Part shown: piece after piece, positions 17,231-26,580 of the stretch
Layout of the letters: each line of letters opens with the position of its first letter
How positions within the stretch are numbered: the first letter of the stretch is position 1
Source: Sphingopyxis indica
GTDB taxonomy: Bacteria > Pseudomonadota > Alphaproteobacteria > Sphingomonadales > Sphingomonadaceae
Length of the DNA: 64,000 nt
Assembly (NCBI RefSeq): GCF_900188185.1
Contig: NZ_FZPA01000001.1
Coordinates: forward strand, 558,001-622,000
Direction: 5' to 3'
Position numbers and translations under genes: made by a program
Notes under the pieces: model-generated
Database searches by the model: none
What the model saw: the letters and a program-made list of their open reading frames with translations, nothing else
Told to the model about the DNA's origin: nothing

Positions 17231-18736
17231 ATGACCACCGCCGCAAAAGCCTGGCAGGCGCTCGCCGACTGGAAACCGCAGAAGATTGCCGATCTCGTCG
17301 CGGCCGATCCCGATGCGCGGTTGCAGGCGACGGTGCGCAGTGTCGCCGACATCCGCTTCGATTTCGCCAAGACGCATCTCGACGAAGCCGCGGTCGCGAT
17401 CCTGTCGGACCTTGCCGCGGCGCAGGACTTCGCGGGGCGGCGCAAGACGCTGTTTTCGGGCGGCATCGCCAACCCGACCGAGGCGCGCGCCGCCGAACAC
17501 AGCGCCGAACGCGGCGAGGGCGCGCCGGAGTCGGTGCATCGCGCGCAGGCGCTGCACCAGCGGATGCGGATGCTCGTCGACGCGATCGAGGCCGGCGCGT
17601 TCGGCGAAATCCGCCACCTGCTCCATATCGGTATCGGCGGCTCGGCGCTCGGTCCCGACCTGCTCGTCGACGCGCTCGGGCGGCACAACAGCCGCTATGA
17701 CGTCGCGGTGGTGTCGAACGTCGATGGCGCGGCGCTGAGCGAGGCCTTCGCGAAATTCAGCCCCGAACACACGCTGGTCGCGGTCGCATCGAAGACGTTC
17801 ACGACCACCGAGACGCTGCTCAACGCGGGCTCGGCGCTGCAATGGCTCGAGGAGGCGGGGGTCGAGGACCCGACCGGACGCTTCATCGCGCTGACCGCCA
17901 ACCCCGAAAAGGCGATGGAGTGGGGGATCGACGAGACGCGCATCCTGCCGTTCAGCGAGACCGTCGGCGGGCGCTATTCGCTGTGGTCGTCGATCGGCTT
18001 TCCCGCCGCGCTCGCGCTCGGCTGGGATGCCTTTGCCGAACTGCTCGAAGGCGCGGCGGAGATGGACCGTCACTTCCGCCTCGCCGACGGCGCCGACAAT
18101 GTCTGCCTGCTCGCGGCCTTCGTCGACCAGCTTTATGCGAACCGCCTCGGCTGCCAGACGCGCGCGGTGTTCGCCTATGACGAAAGGCTGCGGCTGCTCC
18201 CCGACTATCTGCAACAGCTCGAGATGGAGTCGAACGGCAAGGCGGTGACGCTCGATGGCAAGCCGCTGGATCAGGCAAGCGCGGCGATCACCTGGGGCGG
18301 CGTCGGCACCGACGCGCAGCATGCGGTGTTCCAGCTGCTCCATCAGGGCACGCATCTGACGCCCGTCGAATTCGTCGTCGCGCGCGAGCCCGATCATCTG
18401 CTCGACGAGGCGCATCACGAAACGCTCGTCGCCAATTGCATCGCGCAGGGCGCCGCGCTGATGGCCGGGCGCGCGAGCGACGACGGCGCGCGGAGCTACC
18501 CCGGCGATCGCCCGTCGGCGACGATCCTGCTCGACCAGGTGAGCCCGCACAGCCTGGGCGCGCTGATCGCCTTCTACGAGCATCGCGTATTCGCGAACGC
18601 CGTGCTGCTCGGCATCAACCCGTTCGACCAGTTCGGGGTCGAACTCGGCAAGGAAATGGCGAAAGGGCTGGCCGAGGGCACGGTCGAATTCGATCCGGCG
18701 ACGCAGGCGCTGATGAAGGCGGCGCTGGGCGAATAA
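17231..18736 (+). CDS. pgi: glucose-6-phosphate isomerase
   Basis: A 501-residue cytoplasmic enzyme interconverting glucose-6-P and fructose-6-P. Signatures are HIGIGGSALGP with the sugar-phosphate loop, SKTFTTTET, GGRYSLWSSIG, the catalytic glutamate region in EMESNGKAV, the histidine in LHQGTHLTPVEF, and the C-terminal lysine helix ELGKEMAKGL. The ATG at 17231 follows AGGAAG. The frame is open upstream to 16958 across lepB, which is shadow. Sphingomonads rely mainly on Entner-Doudoroff, so this likely serves gluconeogenesis and sugar-phosphate supply; that last point is inference. Confidence 0.96.
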   Translation: MTTAAKAWQALADWKPQKIADLVAADPDARLQATVRSVADIRFDFAKTHLDEAAVAILSDLAAAQDFAGRRKTLFSGGIANPTEARAAEHSAERGEGAPESVHRAQALHQRMRMLVDAIEAGAFGEIRHLLHIGIGGSALGPDLLVDALGRHNSRYDVAVVSNVDGAALSEAFAKFSPEHTLVAVASKTFTTTETLLNAGSALQWLEEAGVEDPTGRFIALTANPEKAMEWGIDETRILPFSETVGGRYSLWSSIGFPAALALGWDAFAELLEGAAEMDRHFRLADGADNVCLLAAFVDQLYANRLGCQTRAVFAYDERLRLLPDYLQQLEMESNGKAVTLDGKPLDQASAAITWGGVGTDAQHAVFQLLHQGTHLTPVEFVVAREPDHLLDEAHHETLVANCIAQGAALMAGRASDDGARSYPGDRPSATILLDQVSPHSLGALIAFYEHRVFANAVLLGINPFDQFGVELGKEMAKGLAEGTVEFDPATQALMKAALGE

Positions 18737-18744
18737 CCTCCGTT

Positions 18745-18843
18745 CGTCATTGCGAGGACCCCGGACTCCGGGGGACGAAGCAATCCAGAGCGGTCTTGGG
18801 CAGCCCTGGATTGCCGCGTCGCCTTCGGCTCCTCGCAATGACG
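18745..18843. repeat. palindromic repeat family A, inverted pair
   Basis: A left unit CGTCATTGCGAGGACCCCGG ... AATCCAGAG and a right inverted unit CTGGATTGCCG ... CTCGCAATGACG form a hairpin 8 bp after the pgi stop. The same family flanks the GIY-YIG gene at 3.1-3.5 kb. Confidence 0.85.
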
Positions 18844-18943
18844 GGGTGTTTACACTGAATGCAAAATTCGATTGGCAAGCCGTTACCGCGTAACCACATA
18901 GGCGTCGGCTGCGAATGCTCGCGGCAATCTTCAGGGGTTTTCC

Positions 18944-20290
18944 ATGAGCGGTTTCGACTATGATCTCTTCGTCATCGGCGCCGGATCGGGCGGCGTCCGC
19001 GCGAGCCGCGTCGCTGCCTCGCACGGCGCGCGCGTTGCGGTGGCGGAGGAGCATCGGGTCGGCGGGACCTGCGTGATCCGCGGCTGCGTGCCGAAGAAAT
19101 TGCTCGTCTATGGCGCGCATTTCGCCGAGGATCTGAAGGATGCGCGCAAGTTCGGCTGGGACGTGCCCGACTGCCGGTTCGACTGGAATGTGCTGCGCGA
19201 CAATGTGCTCGGCGAGGTCGACCGGCTCGAGGGCCTCTATGGCCAGACGCTCGACAACCACAAGGTCAAGGTCTTCAAGACCCGCGCGACGATCGTCGGC
19301 CCGCAGAAGGTGCAGCTCGCCGACGGCACCGAACTCACCGCCGAACGCATCCTCGTCGCCACGGGCGGCTGGCCCTTCGTTCCCGAATTTCCGGGGAGCG
19401 AATATGCGATCACCTCGAACGAGGTCTTCCACCTCGAAACCTTGCCCAAGCGGATCGTGATCGCGGGCGGCGGCTATATTGCCAACGAGTTCGCCGGCAT
19501 CTTCAACGAATTCGGCAGCAAGGTGACGATCGTCAATCGCGGCGATGCGATCCTGCGCGGCTATGACGAGCAGATTCGCGACCGGCTGCTCCAGATTTCG
19601 ATGACCAAGGGGATCGAATTCCGCTTCAACGCGCCCTTTCAGTCGATCGAGAAGAATGGCGACGGCTCGCTGACGGTACATTTGGACAATTGCGACCCGA
19701 TCGTCGCCGATGCCGTGCTCGTCGCCACGGGCCGCGCGCCGAATACCAAGGGGCTCGGGCTCGAGGAGGTCGGGGTCGAGCTCGACGCCAAGGGCGCGAT
19801 CAAGGTCGATGAAACCAACCAGTCGTCGGTGCCGAGCATCTACGCCGTCGGCGACGTCACCGACCGCATCCAGCTCACCCCCGTCGCGATCCGCGAGGGG
19901 CAGGCGTTTGCGGATAGCGTCTATGGCGGCCAGCCGACCGTTGTCGATTACAAGAATGTCCCGAGTGCGGTGTTCAGCCACCCGCCGATCGGCGCGGTCG
20001 GCATGACCGAGGCCGAGGCGCGCAACAAACTCGGTTCGGTGCGCGTCTATACGAGCGATTTCCGCGCGATGAAGAATGTCCTCGCGGGCCGCAACGAGCG
20101 CGCGCTTTACAAGATGGTGGTGAATGCCGCGACCGACCAGGTCGTCGGATTGCACATGATCGGCCCCGACGCGCCCGAGATATTGCAGGCGGCGGCGGTC
20201 GCGGTGAAAGCGGGGCTGACCAAGGCCGATTTCGACGCGACGGTGGCGCTGCACCCGAGCATGGCGGAAGAACTGGTGTTGCTGAAGTAG
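18944..20290 (+). CDS. gor: glutathione-disulfide reductase
   Basis: A 448-residue FAD-dependent disulfide reductase that regenerates reduced glutathione with NADPH. It has an N-terminal FAD motif (GAGSGGVRASRVAA), the redox pair Cys43/Cys48 in GGTCVIRGCVPKK, the NADPH-binding GGGYIANEFAGI, the second FAD motif YAVGDVTDRI, and a C-terminal interface with the active-site histidine in VALHPSMAEE. The RGCVPKK and HPSMAEE forms mark glutathione reductase, not lipoamide dehydrogenase. A single gene, convergent with the regulator at 20400 across a family B palindrome. Confidence 0.94.
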   Translation: MSGFDYDLFVIGAGSGGVRASRVAASHGARVAVAEEHRVGGTCVIRGCVPKKLLVYGAHFAEDLKDARKFGWDVPDCRFDWNVLRDNVLGEVDRLEGLYGQTLDNHKVKVFKTRATIVGPQKVQLADGTELTAERILVATGGWPFVPEFPGSEYAITSNEVFHLETLPKRIVIAGGGYIANEFAGIFNEFGSKVTIVNRGDAILRGYDEQIRDRLLQISMTKGIEFRFNAPFQSIEKNGDGSLTVHLDNCDPIVADAVLVATGRAPNTKGLGLEEVGVELDAKGAIKVDETNQSSVPSIYAVGDVTDRIQLTPVAIREGQAFADSVYGGQPTVVDYKNVPSAVFSHPPIGAVGMTEAEARNKLGSVRVYTSDFRAMKNVLAGRNERALYKMVVNAATDQVVGLHMIGPDAPEILQAAAVAVKAGLTKADFDATVALHPSMAEELVLLK

Positions 20291-20295
20291 AGAGA

Positions 20296-20395
20296 CTCCC
20301 CTCCCGCTTGCGGGAGGGGTAGGGGAGGGCGCTCTTCCGCACGTTCCGTTCTGGAACAGGCCCTCCCCCGACCCCTCCCGCAAGCGGGAGGGGAG
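20296..20395. repeat. palindromic element family B, variant (bidirectional terminator position)
   Basis: CTCCCCTCCCGCTTGCGGGA at the left mirrors TCCCGCAAGCGGGAGGGGAG at the right, with an inner CGTTCCGTTCTGGAACAG hairpin. It fills the gap between the converging gor and regulator genes. Confidence 0.8.
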
Positions 20396-20399
20396 AAGA

Positions 20400-21806
20400 T
20401 CACCCGATCCGGTACGGCACCACGTCCCGCCGATCCGGGTCCACCAATATCGGCCGGTCGCTCGGCGGGAAGGCGCGCTGGTCGCAGTCGTCGCGCGGGC
20501 AGATGCGGCACGAGGAGCCGATGCGCGTCGCGGCGTGCGGAGCGTCGACATCGACCCCGTCGGCATAGACGAAATCGGCCGCATATTGCGCCTCGCACCC
20601 CAACGCGACGGCGTAGCGGCGCGGTGCGCGGGCATAGCTGCCCGATGGCTTCACCAGCCCCTTCGCCATCGAGACGTAGCGCAGCCCGTCGGGGGTTTCG
20701 GCGAGCTGGAACAATATGCGGTCGGGGATCGCCGCCGCCTCGTGGACGATCCACAGCGGGCACGCCCCGCCGAAGCGCGCGAATTGCAGTCGCGTGGCGC
20801 TGTGCCGCTTGGTGATATTGCCCGCCATGTCGACGCGGCAGAAGAACATCGGGATGCCGCGCGCGCCCGGCCGCTGGAGCGTCGAGAGGCGGTGGCACGC
20901 CTGCTCGAAGCTCACCCCATATTCGAGCCGCAGCCGGTCGATGTCGTGGCGCGCCGCGCGCGCGCTGGCGCGGAACGGGGCGTAGGGCATCAGCACCGCG
21001 CCCGCCGCATAATTGGCGAGCCCGACGTGGAGGAGCTGGCGCGCGGCGGCGGTGCGCAGCGGCGAGGCTTCGACCACCGCCGCAATCTCCTTTGTCAATG
21101 CCAGCGCGGCGAGCTGGTGCGCGAGCTGGAAGCGGCGGCTTTCGGGCGGCTGCGACGGGTCGATCACCAGATGACGCATCGTCGCGTCGAAATCGCGCAA
21201 GGTTTGCGACTGCTGATAGACGATCGAGATGCCGAGTGCTTCGCGCAGCCGCCGTTCGATCGTCTCGATTGCGGGGGAGGGCGCCCGTCCGCGCAGCTGC
21301 CCGGCCAGCGCCTCGGCTGCGCGGTCGATGCTGTCGACATAGTTCCCCGCGTCGTGAAACCAGTCGCGCACCTCCTCCCACGGCAGGCGGCTGCCCTCTG
21401 CGGTGCCGCCGGTCAGCGCTTCGTCGATGATCTGAAGCCGCTGGCCTGCGCGGCGATAGGCCGCGTGAAGTGCGACGAACTGATCGGCGAGCTGCGGCTG
21501 CTGGAGCGCGGCGCGTTCGAGCTGTTCGGGGGGCAGAGGCGACGCCGCAAACAGCGGATCGGCGGCCGCTTCGCGCAGCGCGCCAGCGCGGCGGTCGCCC
21601 GCGTCGCTCGCGACCTCTTCCCATTCGAGCGGGAAGAGCTTTTGCAACCGGTCGAGCAGTGCCGGGGTCAGCGGGCGATCGTCATGCTCGATCTGACTGA
21701 GGTAGGAGGTCGAGATGCCGAGCGTCGCGGCGAACTCGGCCTGTTTGAGGCCGCGATCGAGGCGCAGCGCCTTGAGACGATTTCCCGCAAAGATTCGTTG
21801 GCGCAC
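20400..21806 (-). CDS. PccR/RamB/ScfR-type short-chain acyl-CoA regulator
   Basis: 468 residues from GTG 21806, which has GGGGAGG about 7 nt upstream; the frame opens further to 21902 without a better start. Residues 7-60 are an Xre helix-turn-helix ([35 protein letters not shown]). A middle IrrE/ImmA-like region (HQLAALAL) is followed by the DUF2083-type C-terminal domain with CxxC-like cysteines ([18 protein letters not shown]). Relatives RamB, ScfR and PccR control acetate or propionyl-CoA genes. It diverges from pccB with TTTGCAAA boxes between, so control of the propionyl-CoA operon is likely (inference). Confidence 0.88.
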   Translation of the reverse strand: MRQRIFAGNRLKALRLDRGLKQAEFAATLGISTSYLSQIEHDDRPLTPALLDRLQKLFPLEWEEVASDAGDRRAGALREAAADPLFAASPLPPEQLERAALQQPQLADQFVALHAAYRRAGQRLQIIDEALTGGTAEGSRLPWEEVRDWFHDAGNYVDSIDRAAEALAGQLRGRAPSPAIETIERRLREALGISIVYQQSQTLRDFDATMRHLVIDPSQPPESRRFQLAHQLAALALTKEIAAVVEASPLRTAAARQLLHVGLANYAAGAVLMPYAPFRASARAARHDIDRLRLEYGVSFEQACHRLSTLQRPGARGIPMFFCRVDMAGNITKRHSATRLQFARFGGACPLWIVHEAAAIPDRILFQLAETPDGLRYVSMAKGLVKPSGSYARAPRRYAVALGCEAQYAADFVYADGVDVDAPHAATRIGSSCRICPRDDCDQRAFPPSDRPILVDPDRRDVVPYRIG

Positions 21807-21836
21807 CGCAAATCCTCCCCGTGCCGGGGAGGATAG

Positions 21837-21879
21837 TTTGCAAACTCCAACTTCGCAACTTTGCAAATTCGCATTTGCA
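21837..21879. promoter_or_regulatory. TTTGCAAA-type operator cluster
   Basis: Perfect TTTGCAAA at 21837-21844 and 21860-21867, with weaker boxes TTCGCAAC at 21852-21859 and CATTTGCA at 21872-21879. TTTGCAAA is the box reported for RamB/PccR-type regulators. It sits between the divergent regulator (start 21806) and pccB (start 21932), so it could serve both propionyl-CoA gene activation and autoregulation. Confidence 0.75.
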
Positions 21880-21931
21880 CGACGCGCTACAAGAAGGCAC
21901 ACGAGCCCCCGCTATTTCAGGAGAGTGCCGA

Positions 21932-23464
21932 GTGTCCGCCAATATCGCCGAAATGGAACGCCGCCGCGCCGCCGCCGCGCTGGGTGGCGGGCAAAAGCGT
22001 ATCGACGCACAACATGCCAAGGGCAAGCTGACCGCGCGCGAACGGCTCGACGTGCTGCTCGACGAAGGCTCGTTCGAGGAACTCGACACCTATGTCGAGC
22101 ATGATTGCGTCGATTTCGGGATGCAGGACCAGCGGATCCCCGGCGACGGCGTCGTCACCGGATCGGGGACGATCAACGGCCGCCTCGTCTATGTCTTCAG
22201 CCAGGATTTCACCGTGTTCGGCGGATCGCTGTCGAAGCGCCATGCCGAGAAAATCTGCAAGGTGATGGACAAGGCGATGCTCGTCGGCGCGCCGGTGATC
22301 GGCCTCAACGACAGCGGCGGCGCGCGCATTCAGGAAGGGGTCGCGAGCCTCGGCGGCTATGCCGATGTGTTCCAGAAGAATGTGCTGGCGTCGGGCGTGG
22401 TGCCGCAGATCAGCCTCATCATGGGGCCGTGCGCTGGCGGCGCGGTTTACAGCCCCGCGATGACCGACTTCATCTTCATGGTGAAGGACAGCAGCTACAT
22501 GTTCGTCACCGGCCCCGATGTGGTCAAGACGGTGACGAATGAAGTGGTGACGCAGGAAGAACTGGGCGGCGCGATCACGCACACGACCAAAAGCTCGGTC
22601 GCCGACCTGGCATTCGAGAATGACATCGAGGCGCTGCTCAGCGTCCGCGATTTCTTCGACTATCTGCCCGAGAACAATCGCGCCGGCGTGCCCGCACGGC
22701 CGACGAGCGACCCGTTCGACCGCGCCGAGATGAGCCTCGACACGCTGATCCCGCCCAATGCGAACCAGCCCTATGACATGCACGAGCTGATCCGCAAGAC
22801 GGTCGATGAGGGCGATTTCTTCGAGGTGCAGCCCGCGCACGCCGCGAACATCATCTGCGGTTTCGGGCGCATCGAGGGGCGCACGATCGGCATCGTCGCG
22901 AACCAGCCGATGGTGCTCGCGGGGGTGCTCGACATCAATTCGTCGAAGAAGGCGGCGCGCTTCGTGCGCTTCTGCGACGCGTTCGAGATTCCGATCGTCA
23001 CCTTCGTCGACGTCCCCGGCTTCCTGCCCGGCACGAGCCAAGAATATAACGGCATCATCAAGCATGGCGCGAAACTGCTCTTCGCCTATGCCGAAGCGAC
23101 CGTGCCGAAAATCACGGTCATCACGCGCAAGGCCTATGGCGGCGCATACGACGTGATGGCGTCGAAACATCTGCGCGGCGATCTGAACTATGCCTGGCCG
23201 ACCGCCGAGATCGCGGTGATGGGCGCCAAGGGCGCGGTCGAGATCATCTTCCGCAGCGACATCGGCGACCCCGAAAAGATCGCCGAGCGGACGAAGGAAT
23301 ATGAGGACCGCTTCGCCAACCCCTTCGTCGCGGCGTCGCGGGGGTATATTGACGAGGTGATCTATCCGCACTCGACGCGGCGGCGGATCGCGCTGGGGCT
23401 ACGGAAGCTGCGGAACAAGCAGTTGGAGAACCCGTGGAAGAAGCATGATAATATTCCGCTGTGA
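21932..23464 (+). CDS. pccB: propionyl-CoA carboxylase beta subunit (carboxyltransferase)
   Basis: A 510-residue subunit that transfers CO2 from carboxybiotin to propionyl-CoA, giving (S)-methylmalonyl-CoA. Crotonase-like halves show [65 protein letters not shown], then [31 protein letters not shown] and [15 protein letters not shown]. The [15 protein letters not shown] form favours propionyl-CoA over acetyl-CoA carboxylase. I use GTG 21932 (SD CAGGAGAG); the longer frame to 21821 crosses the operator boxes. Its partner pccA, at 28.1-31 kb, is interrupted. Confidence 0.94.
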   Translation: MSANIAEMERRRAAAALGGGQKRIDAQHAKGKLTARERLDVLLDEGSFEELDTYVEHDCVDFGMQDQRIPGDGVVTGSGTINGRLVYVFSQDFTVFGGSLSKRHAEKICKVMDKAMLVGAPVIGLNDSGGARIQEGVASLGGYADVFQKNVLASGVVPQISLIMGPCAGGAVYSPAMTDFIFMVKDSSYMFVTGPDVVKTVTNEVVTQEELGGAITHTTKSSVADLAFENDIEALLSVRDFFDYLPENNRAGVPARPTSDPFDRAEMSLDTLIPPNANQPYDMHELIRKTVDEGDFFEVQPAHAANIICGFGRIEGRTIGIVANQPMVLAGVLDINSSKKAARFVRFCDAFEIPIVTFVDVPGFLPGTSQEYNGIIKHGAKLLFAYAEATVPKITVITRKAYGGAYDVMASKHLRGDLNYAWPTAEIAVMGAKGAVEIIFRSDIGDPEKIAERTKEYEDRFANPFVAASRGYIDEVIYPHSTRRRIALGLRKLRNKQLENPWKKHDNIPL

Positions 23465-23476
23465 GGAGAAAGCGCG

Positions 23477-23890
23477 GTGGCAAAAATCGACGGCGATGAT
23501 CGAGAACTAAATGATACAGATGCTTCTTTCATAAAGGGAATGCTGAAGCGTGGGGACGCCCAGCACCATGTGGCAGCATACTTCGGCGTCGATTCAAGAG
23601 CAGTGTCTCATATCAACACCCGGAAGACATTTGGTTCGGTTCCTGCAGCCTCGGCGACGGCACTGCCCCCTCCAGGGCCTTATCGTCCTGACCCCATTTA
23701 TGTCGCATTCTATCAGGAGATGGCTCGCGTTAATCAATTGTGGAACGAGCGGAAACTTAAAGAGGCAAAGGCGCGTCTGGAGCGAGCGCTGAGATCTCCT
23801 GCCATCCCGCTCGAGCAGAGCGCTATTGAAGAACTGGCGGATGATTTCTTCCGCGACGAGTTTGGAATCATGAAGGATTTTGACGAATGA
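23477..23890 (+). CDS. small helix-turn-helix-like protein of unknown function
   Basis: 137 residues. The first 50 look like a DNA-binding module of the kind where a helix (SFIKGMLKRGDAQHHVAAYFGV) leads to DSRAVSHINTRK, plausibly an HTH. A proline-rich linker follows (about residues 60-75), then a charged helical region (QLWNERKLKEAKARLERALR) with an acidic tail. I cannot name a family function. Codon use is visibly less GC-rich than pccB before it and the epimerase after it. It starts 12 bp after pccB and overlaps the epimerase by 4 nt, so it is co-transcribed; it looks like a later addition to the operon. Confidence 0.75.
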   Translation: MAKIDGDDRELNDTDASFIKGMLKRGDAQHHVAAYFGVDSRAVSHINTRKTFGSVPAASATALPPPGPYRPDPIYVAFYQEMARVNQLWNERKLKEAKARLERALRSPAIPLEQSAIEELADDFFRDEFGIMKDFDE

Positions 23891-24324
23891 AACTCGGCCG
23901 CCTCAATCACATCGGCGTCGCGACGCCGTCGATCGCCGACAGCATCGTCTTTTACCGCGAGGTGATGGGCGCGACGAAGATTCACGAGCCGTTCGATCTG
24001 CCCGAACAGGGGGTGAAGGTGTGTTTCGTCGATACGCCGACCGATACCGGACTGAACGGCACGCAGATCGAGCTGATCGAACCGCTGCCCGGCAACACCT
24101 CGATCGCGGGCTTCCTCGAGAAGAACCCTGCGGGGGGCCAGCATCATATGTGCTACGAAGTGCCCGACATTCACGCCGCCAAAGCCGAGTTCGAAGCGAT
24201 GGGCAAGCGGGTGCTCGGCGAGCCGCGGATCGGGGCGCATGGGACGCCGATTTTCTTCGTCCACCCCAAGGATATGGGCGGGGTGCTGACCGAGATTATG
24301 GAGACGCCGAAGGGGGCGCATTGA
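23887..24324 (+). CDS. mce: methylmalonyl-CoA epimerase
   Basis: 145 residues; converts (S)- to (R)-methylmalonyl-CoA, the form used by the mutase. It is a vicinal-oxygen-chelate fold with a conserved His in LGRLNHIGVATPS (His8), a second metal ligand region in GGQHHMCYEVPDI, and a terminal FVHPKDMGGVLTEIME carrying the last glutamate. Length is standard. The ATG overlaps the preceding stop by 4 nt. A palindromic element separates it from the mutase gene. Confidence 0.93.
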   Translation: MKLGRLNHIGVATPSIADSIVFYREVMGATKIHEPFDLPEQGVKVCFVDTPTDTGLNGTQIELIEPLPGNTSIAGFLEKNPAGGQHHMCYEVPDIHAAKAEFEAMGKRVLGEPRIGAHGTPIFFVHPKDMGGVLTEIMETPKGAH

Positions 24325-24335
24325 CCTTCATTTCA

Positions 24336-24410
24336 TCGTCACCCCGGACTTGATCCGGGGTCCATGACTTCACTGCTGCGATGGATGCCGGATCAAGTCC
24401 GGCATGACGA
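24336..24410. repeat. palindromic element family D, copy 1
   Basis: TCGTCACCCCGGACTTGATC at the left and GATCAAGTCCGGCATGACGA at the right. Each half is a hairpin and the halves are mutually inverted. It is inserted between mce and the mutase gene within one operon. A second copy is at 30991-31066. Confidence 0.82.
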
Positions 24411-24420
24411 AAAATAGAGA

Positions 24421-26580
24421 ATGAGACTGGATATGACCGACAAACCCACGCTCGACCAATGGGCCGCCGCCGCCGGCAAGGAGGTGAAGGGCAAGGACCT
24501 GACCTGGCACACGCCCGAGGGGATTGCGGTCAAGCCGCTCTACACCGCCGAAGACGTCCGGACCGACCCCGGCCTGCCCGGCTTCGCGCCCTTCACGCGC
24601 GGGGTTCGCGCGTCGATGTATGCGGGGCGGCCGTGGACGATCCGGCAATATGCGGGCTTTTCGACCGCCGAGGAATCGAACGCCTTTTATCGCCGCAACC
24701 TCGCGGCGGGGCAGAAGGGGCTGTCGGTCGCGTTCGACCTCGCGACCCACCGCGGCTATGACAGCGACCATGTGCGCGTCGTCGGCGACGTCGGCAAGGC
24801 GGGGGTCGCGATCGACAGCGTCGAGGATATGAAGATCCTCTTCGACGGCATCCCGCTCGACCAGATGTCGGTCAGCATGACGATGAACGGCGCGGTGATC
24901 CCGATCCTCGCCTTCTTCATCGTCGCGGGCGAGGAGCAGGGTGTCGACAGAAAATTGCTCGACGGGACCATCCAGAACGACATTCTGAAGGAGTTCATGG
25001 TCCGCAACACCTATATCTACCCGCCCGAACCCTCGATGCGGATCATCAGCGATATTTTCGGCTACACCTCGCGCGAGATGCCGAAGTTCAACAGCATTTC
25101 GATCAGCGGCTATCATATGCAGGAAGCCGGCGCGACGCAGGTGCAGGAACTGGCCTTCACCATCGCCGACGGCATCGAATATGTGAAATATGGCGTCGCC
25201 AGCGGCCTCGACATCGACAAGTTCGCCGGGCGCCTGTCCTTCTTCTTCGCGATCGGCATGAATTTCTTCATGGAGGCGGCGAAGCTGCGCGCGGCGCGCG
25301 TGCTGTGGCACCGGGCGATGACAAAGCTTGGCGCGCAGTCCGAACGCTCGAAGATGCTGCGGACCCATTGCCAGACCTCGGGCGTTTCGCTCACCGAGCA
25401 GGACCCCTATAACAATGTCGTCCGCACGACCATCGAGGCGATGGCGGCGATGCTCGGCGGGACGCAGAGCCTCCACACCAATGCGCTCGACGAGGCGATC
25501 GCGCTGCCGACCGACTTCTCGGCGCGCATCGCCCGCAACACGCAGATCATCATTCAGGAAGAGACGGGCATGTGCAATGTCGTCGATCCCTTGGGCGGCA
25601 GCTATTATGTCGAGGCGCTGACGCAGGAGCTGGTCGATGCGGCGCAGGCGATCATCGACCGCGTCGAGGCCGAGGGCGGCATGGCGAAGGCGGTCGCGGC
25701 GGGCTGGCCCAAGGCGATGATCGAGGAAGCCGCCGCGGCGCGGCAGGCGCGCGTCGACCGTGGCGACGATGTGATCGTCGGCGTCAACAAATATCGCCTA
25801 AAGGACGAGGATCTGCTCGAAACGCTCGAAGTCGACAATAGCAAGGTGCGCGAGGCGCAGGTCGCGCGGATCAATCGCGTCAAGGCAAGCCGCGACGAGG
25901 CGGCGTGCCGTGCAGCGCTGAAGGCGCTGCGCGACGCCGCCGCGGCGCCGCAGTCGGTCGAGACCAACCTGCTCGCCCATGCGGTCGAGGCGGCGCGCGC
26001 GCGCGCGACCTTGGGTGAGATTTCGTCGGCGATGGAGGAGGCATTCGGCCGCTACGCCACCGTGCCGACCCCGGTGAAGGGCGTCTATGCCGCGCCCTAC
26101 AAGGACGACAGCCGCTGGGCGCAGGTCGTCGATGGAGTCAAGGCGGTCGAGCGCCGCCTGGGCCGTGCGCCGAAGCTGCTGGTCGCCAAGATGGGGCAGG
26201 ACGGCCACGACCGCGGCGCCAACGTCATCGCCTCGGCGTTCAGCGACATGGGCTTCGACGTCGTGTCGGGGCCGCTGTTCCAGACTCCGCAAGAAACGGT
26301 GGTGCTGGCGCTCGAAAACGGGGTCGATGCGGTCGGCGCTTCGAGCCTCGCCGCCGGACACAAGACCTTGATCCCCGAACTCATCAAGGGACTGAAGGAG
26401 GCGGGCCGCGGCGACATCAAGGTGATCGCGGGCGGGGTGATCCCGCCGCAGGATTATGATTATCTGCGCGACGCGGGGGTGCAGGGCATTTATGGCCCCG
26501 GCTCGAACGTCGTCGAGTGTGCAGCCGATGTGCTGCGCCTGCTGGGACATAATATGCCGCCGATTGGAGAAGCTGCGTGA
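24421..26580 (+). CDS. scpA: methylmalonyl-CoA mutase (catalytic subunit)
   Basis: A 719-residue adenosylcobalamin enzyme converting (R)-methylmalonyl-CoA to succinyl-CoA. The TIM-barrel part contains [34 protein letters not shown] and [14 protein letters not shown]. The C-terminal B12 domain has the base-off motif DGHDRG with axial ligand His596, then [10 protein letters not shown] and the GG motif in [16 protein letters not shown] 24433 is an alternative start four codons in. The operon context (pccB-mce-mutase-bioB-pccA) supports the propionyl-CoA pathway; no MeaB chaperone gene lies in the window. Confidence 0.95.
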   Translation: MRLDMTDKPTLDQWAAAAGKEVKGKDLTWHTPEGIAVKPLYTAEDVRTDPGLPGFAPFTRGVRASMYAGRPWTIRQYAGFSTAEESNAFYRRNLAAGQKGLSVAFDLATHRGYDSDHVRVVGDVGKAGVAIDSVEDMKILFDGIPLDQMSVSMTMNGAVIPILAFFIVAGEEQGVDRKLLDGTIQNDILKEFMVRNTYIYPPEPSMRIISDIFGYTSREMPKFNSISISGYHMQEAGATQVQELAFTIADGIEYVKYGVASGLDIDKFAGRLSFFFAIGMNFFMEAAKLRAARVLWHRAMTKLGAQSERSKMLRTHCQTSGVSLTEQDPYNNVVRTTIEAMAAMLGGTQSLHTNALDEAIALPTDFSARIARNTQIIIQEETGMCNVVDPLGGSYYVEALTQELVDAAQAIIDRVEAEGGMAKAVAAGWPKAMIEEAAAARQARVDRGDDVIVGVNKYRLKDEDLLETLEVDNSKVREAQVARINRVKASRDEAACRAALKALRDAAAAPQSVETNLLAHAVEAARARATLGEISSAMEEAFGRYATVPTPVKGVYAAPYKDDSRWAQVVDGVKAVERRLGRAPKLLVAKMGQDGHDRGANVIASAFSDMGFDVVSGPLFQTPQETVVLALENGVDAVGASSLAAGHKTLIPELIKGLKEAGRGDIKVIAGGVIPPQDYDYLRDAGVQGIYGPGSNVVECAADVLRLLGHNMPPIGEAA

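Noticed and set aside
17186..20635. 1149-codon minus-strand ORF opposite pgi and gor
   Set aside because: It spans two real genes on the opposite strand and a palindromic repeat; no recognisable domain.
20107..21624. 505-codon ORF overlapping the PccR-like regulator in another frame
   Set aside because: Arg-rich shadow of the regulator on the same strand; the regulator frame has clear HTH and C-terminal domain motifs.
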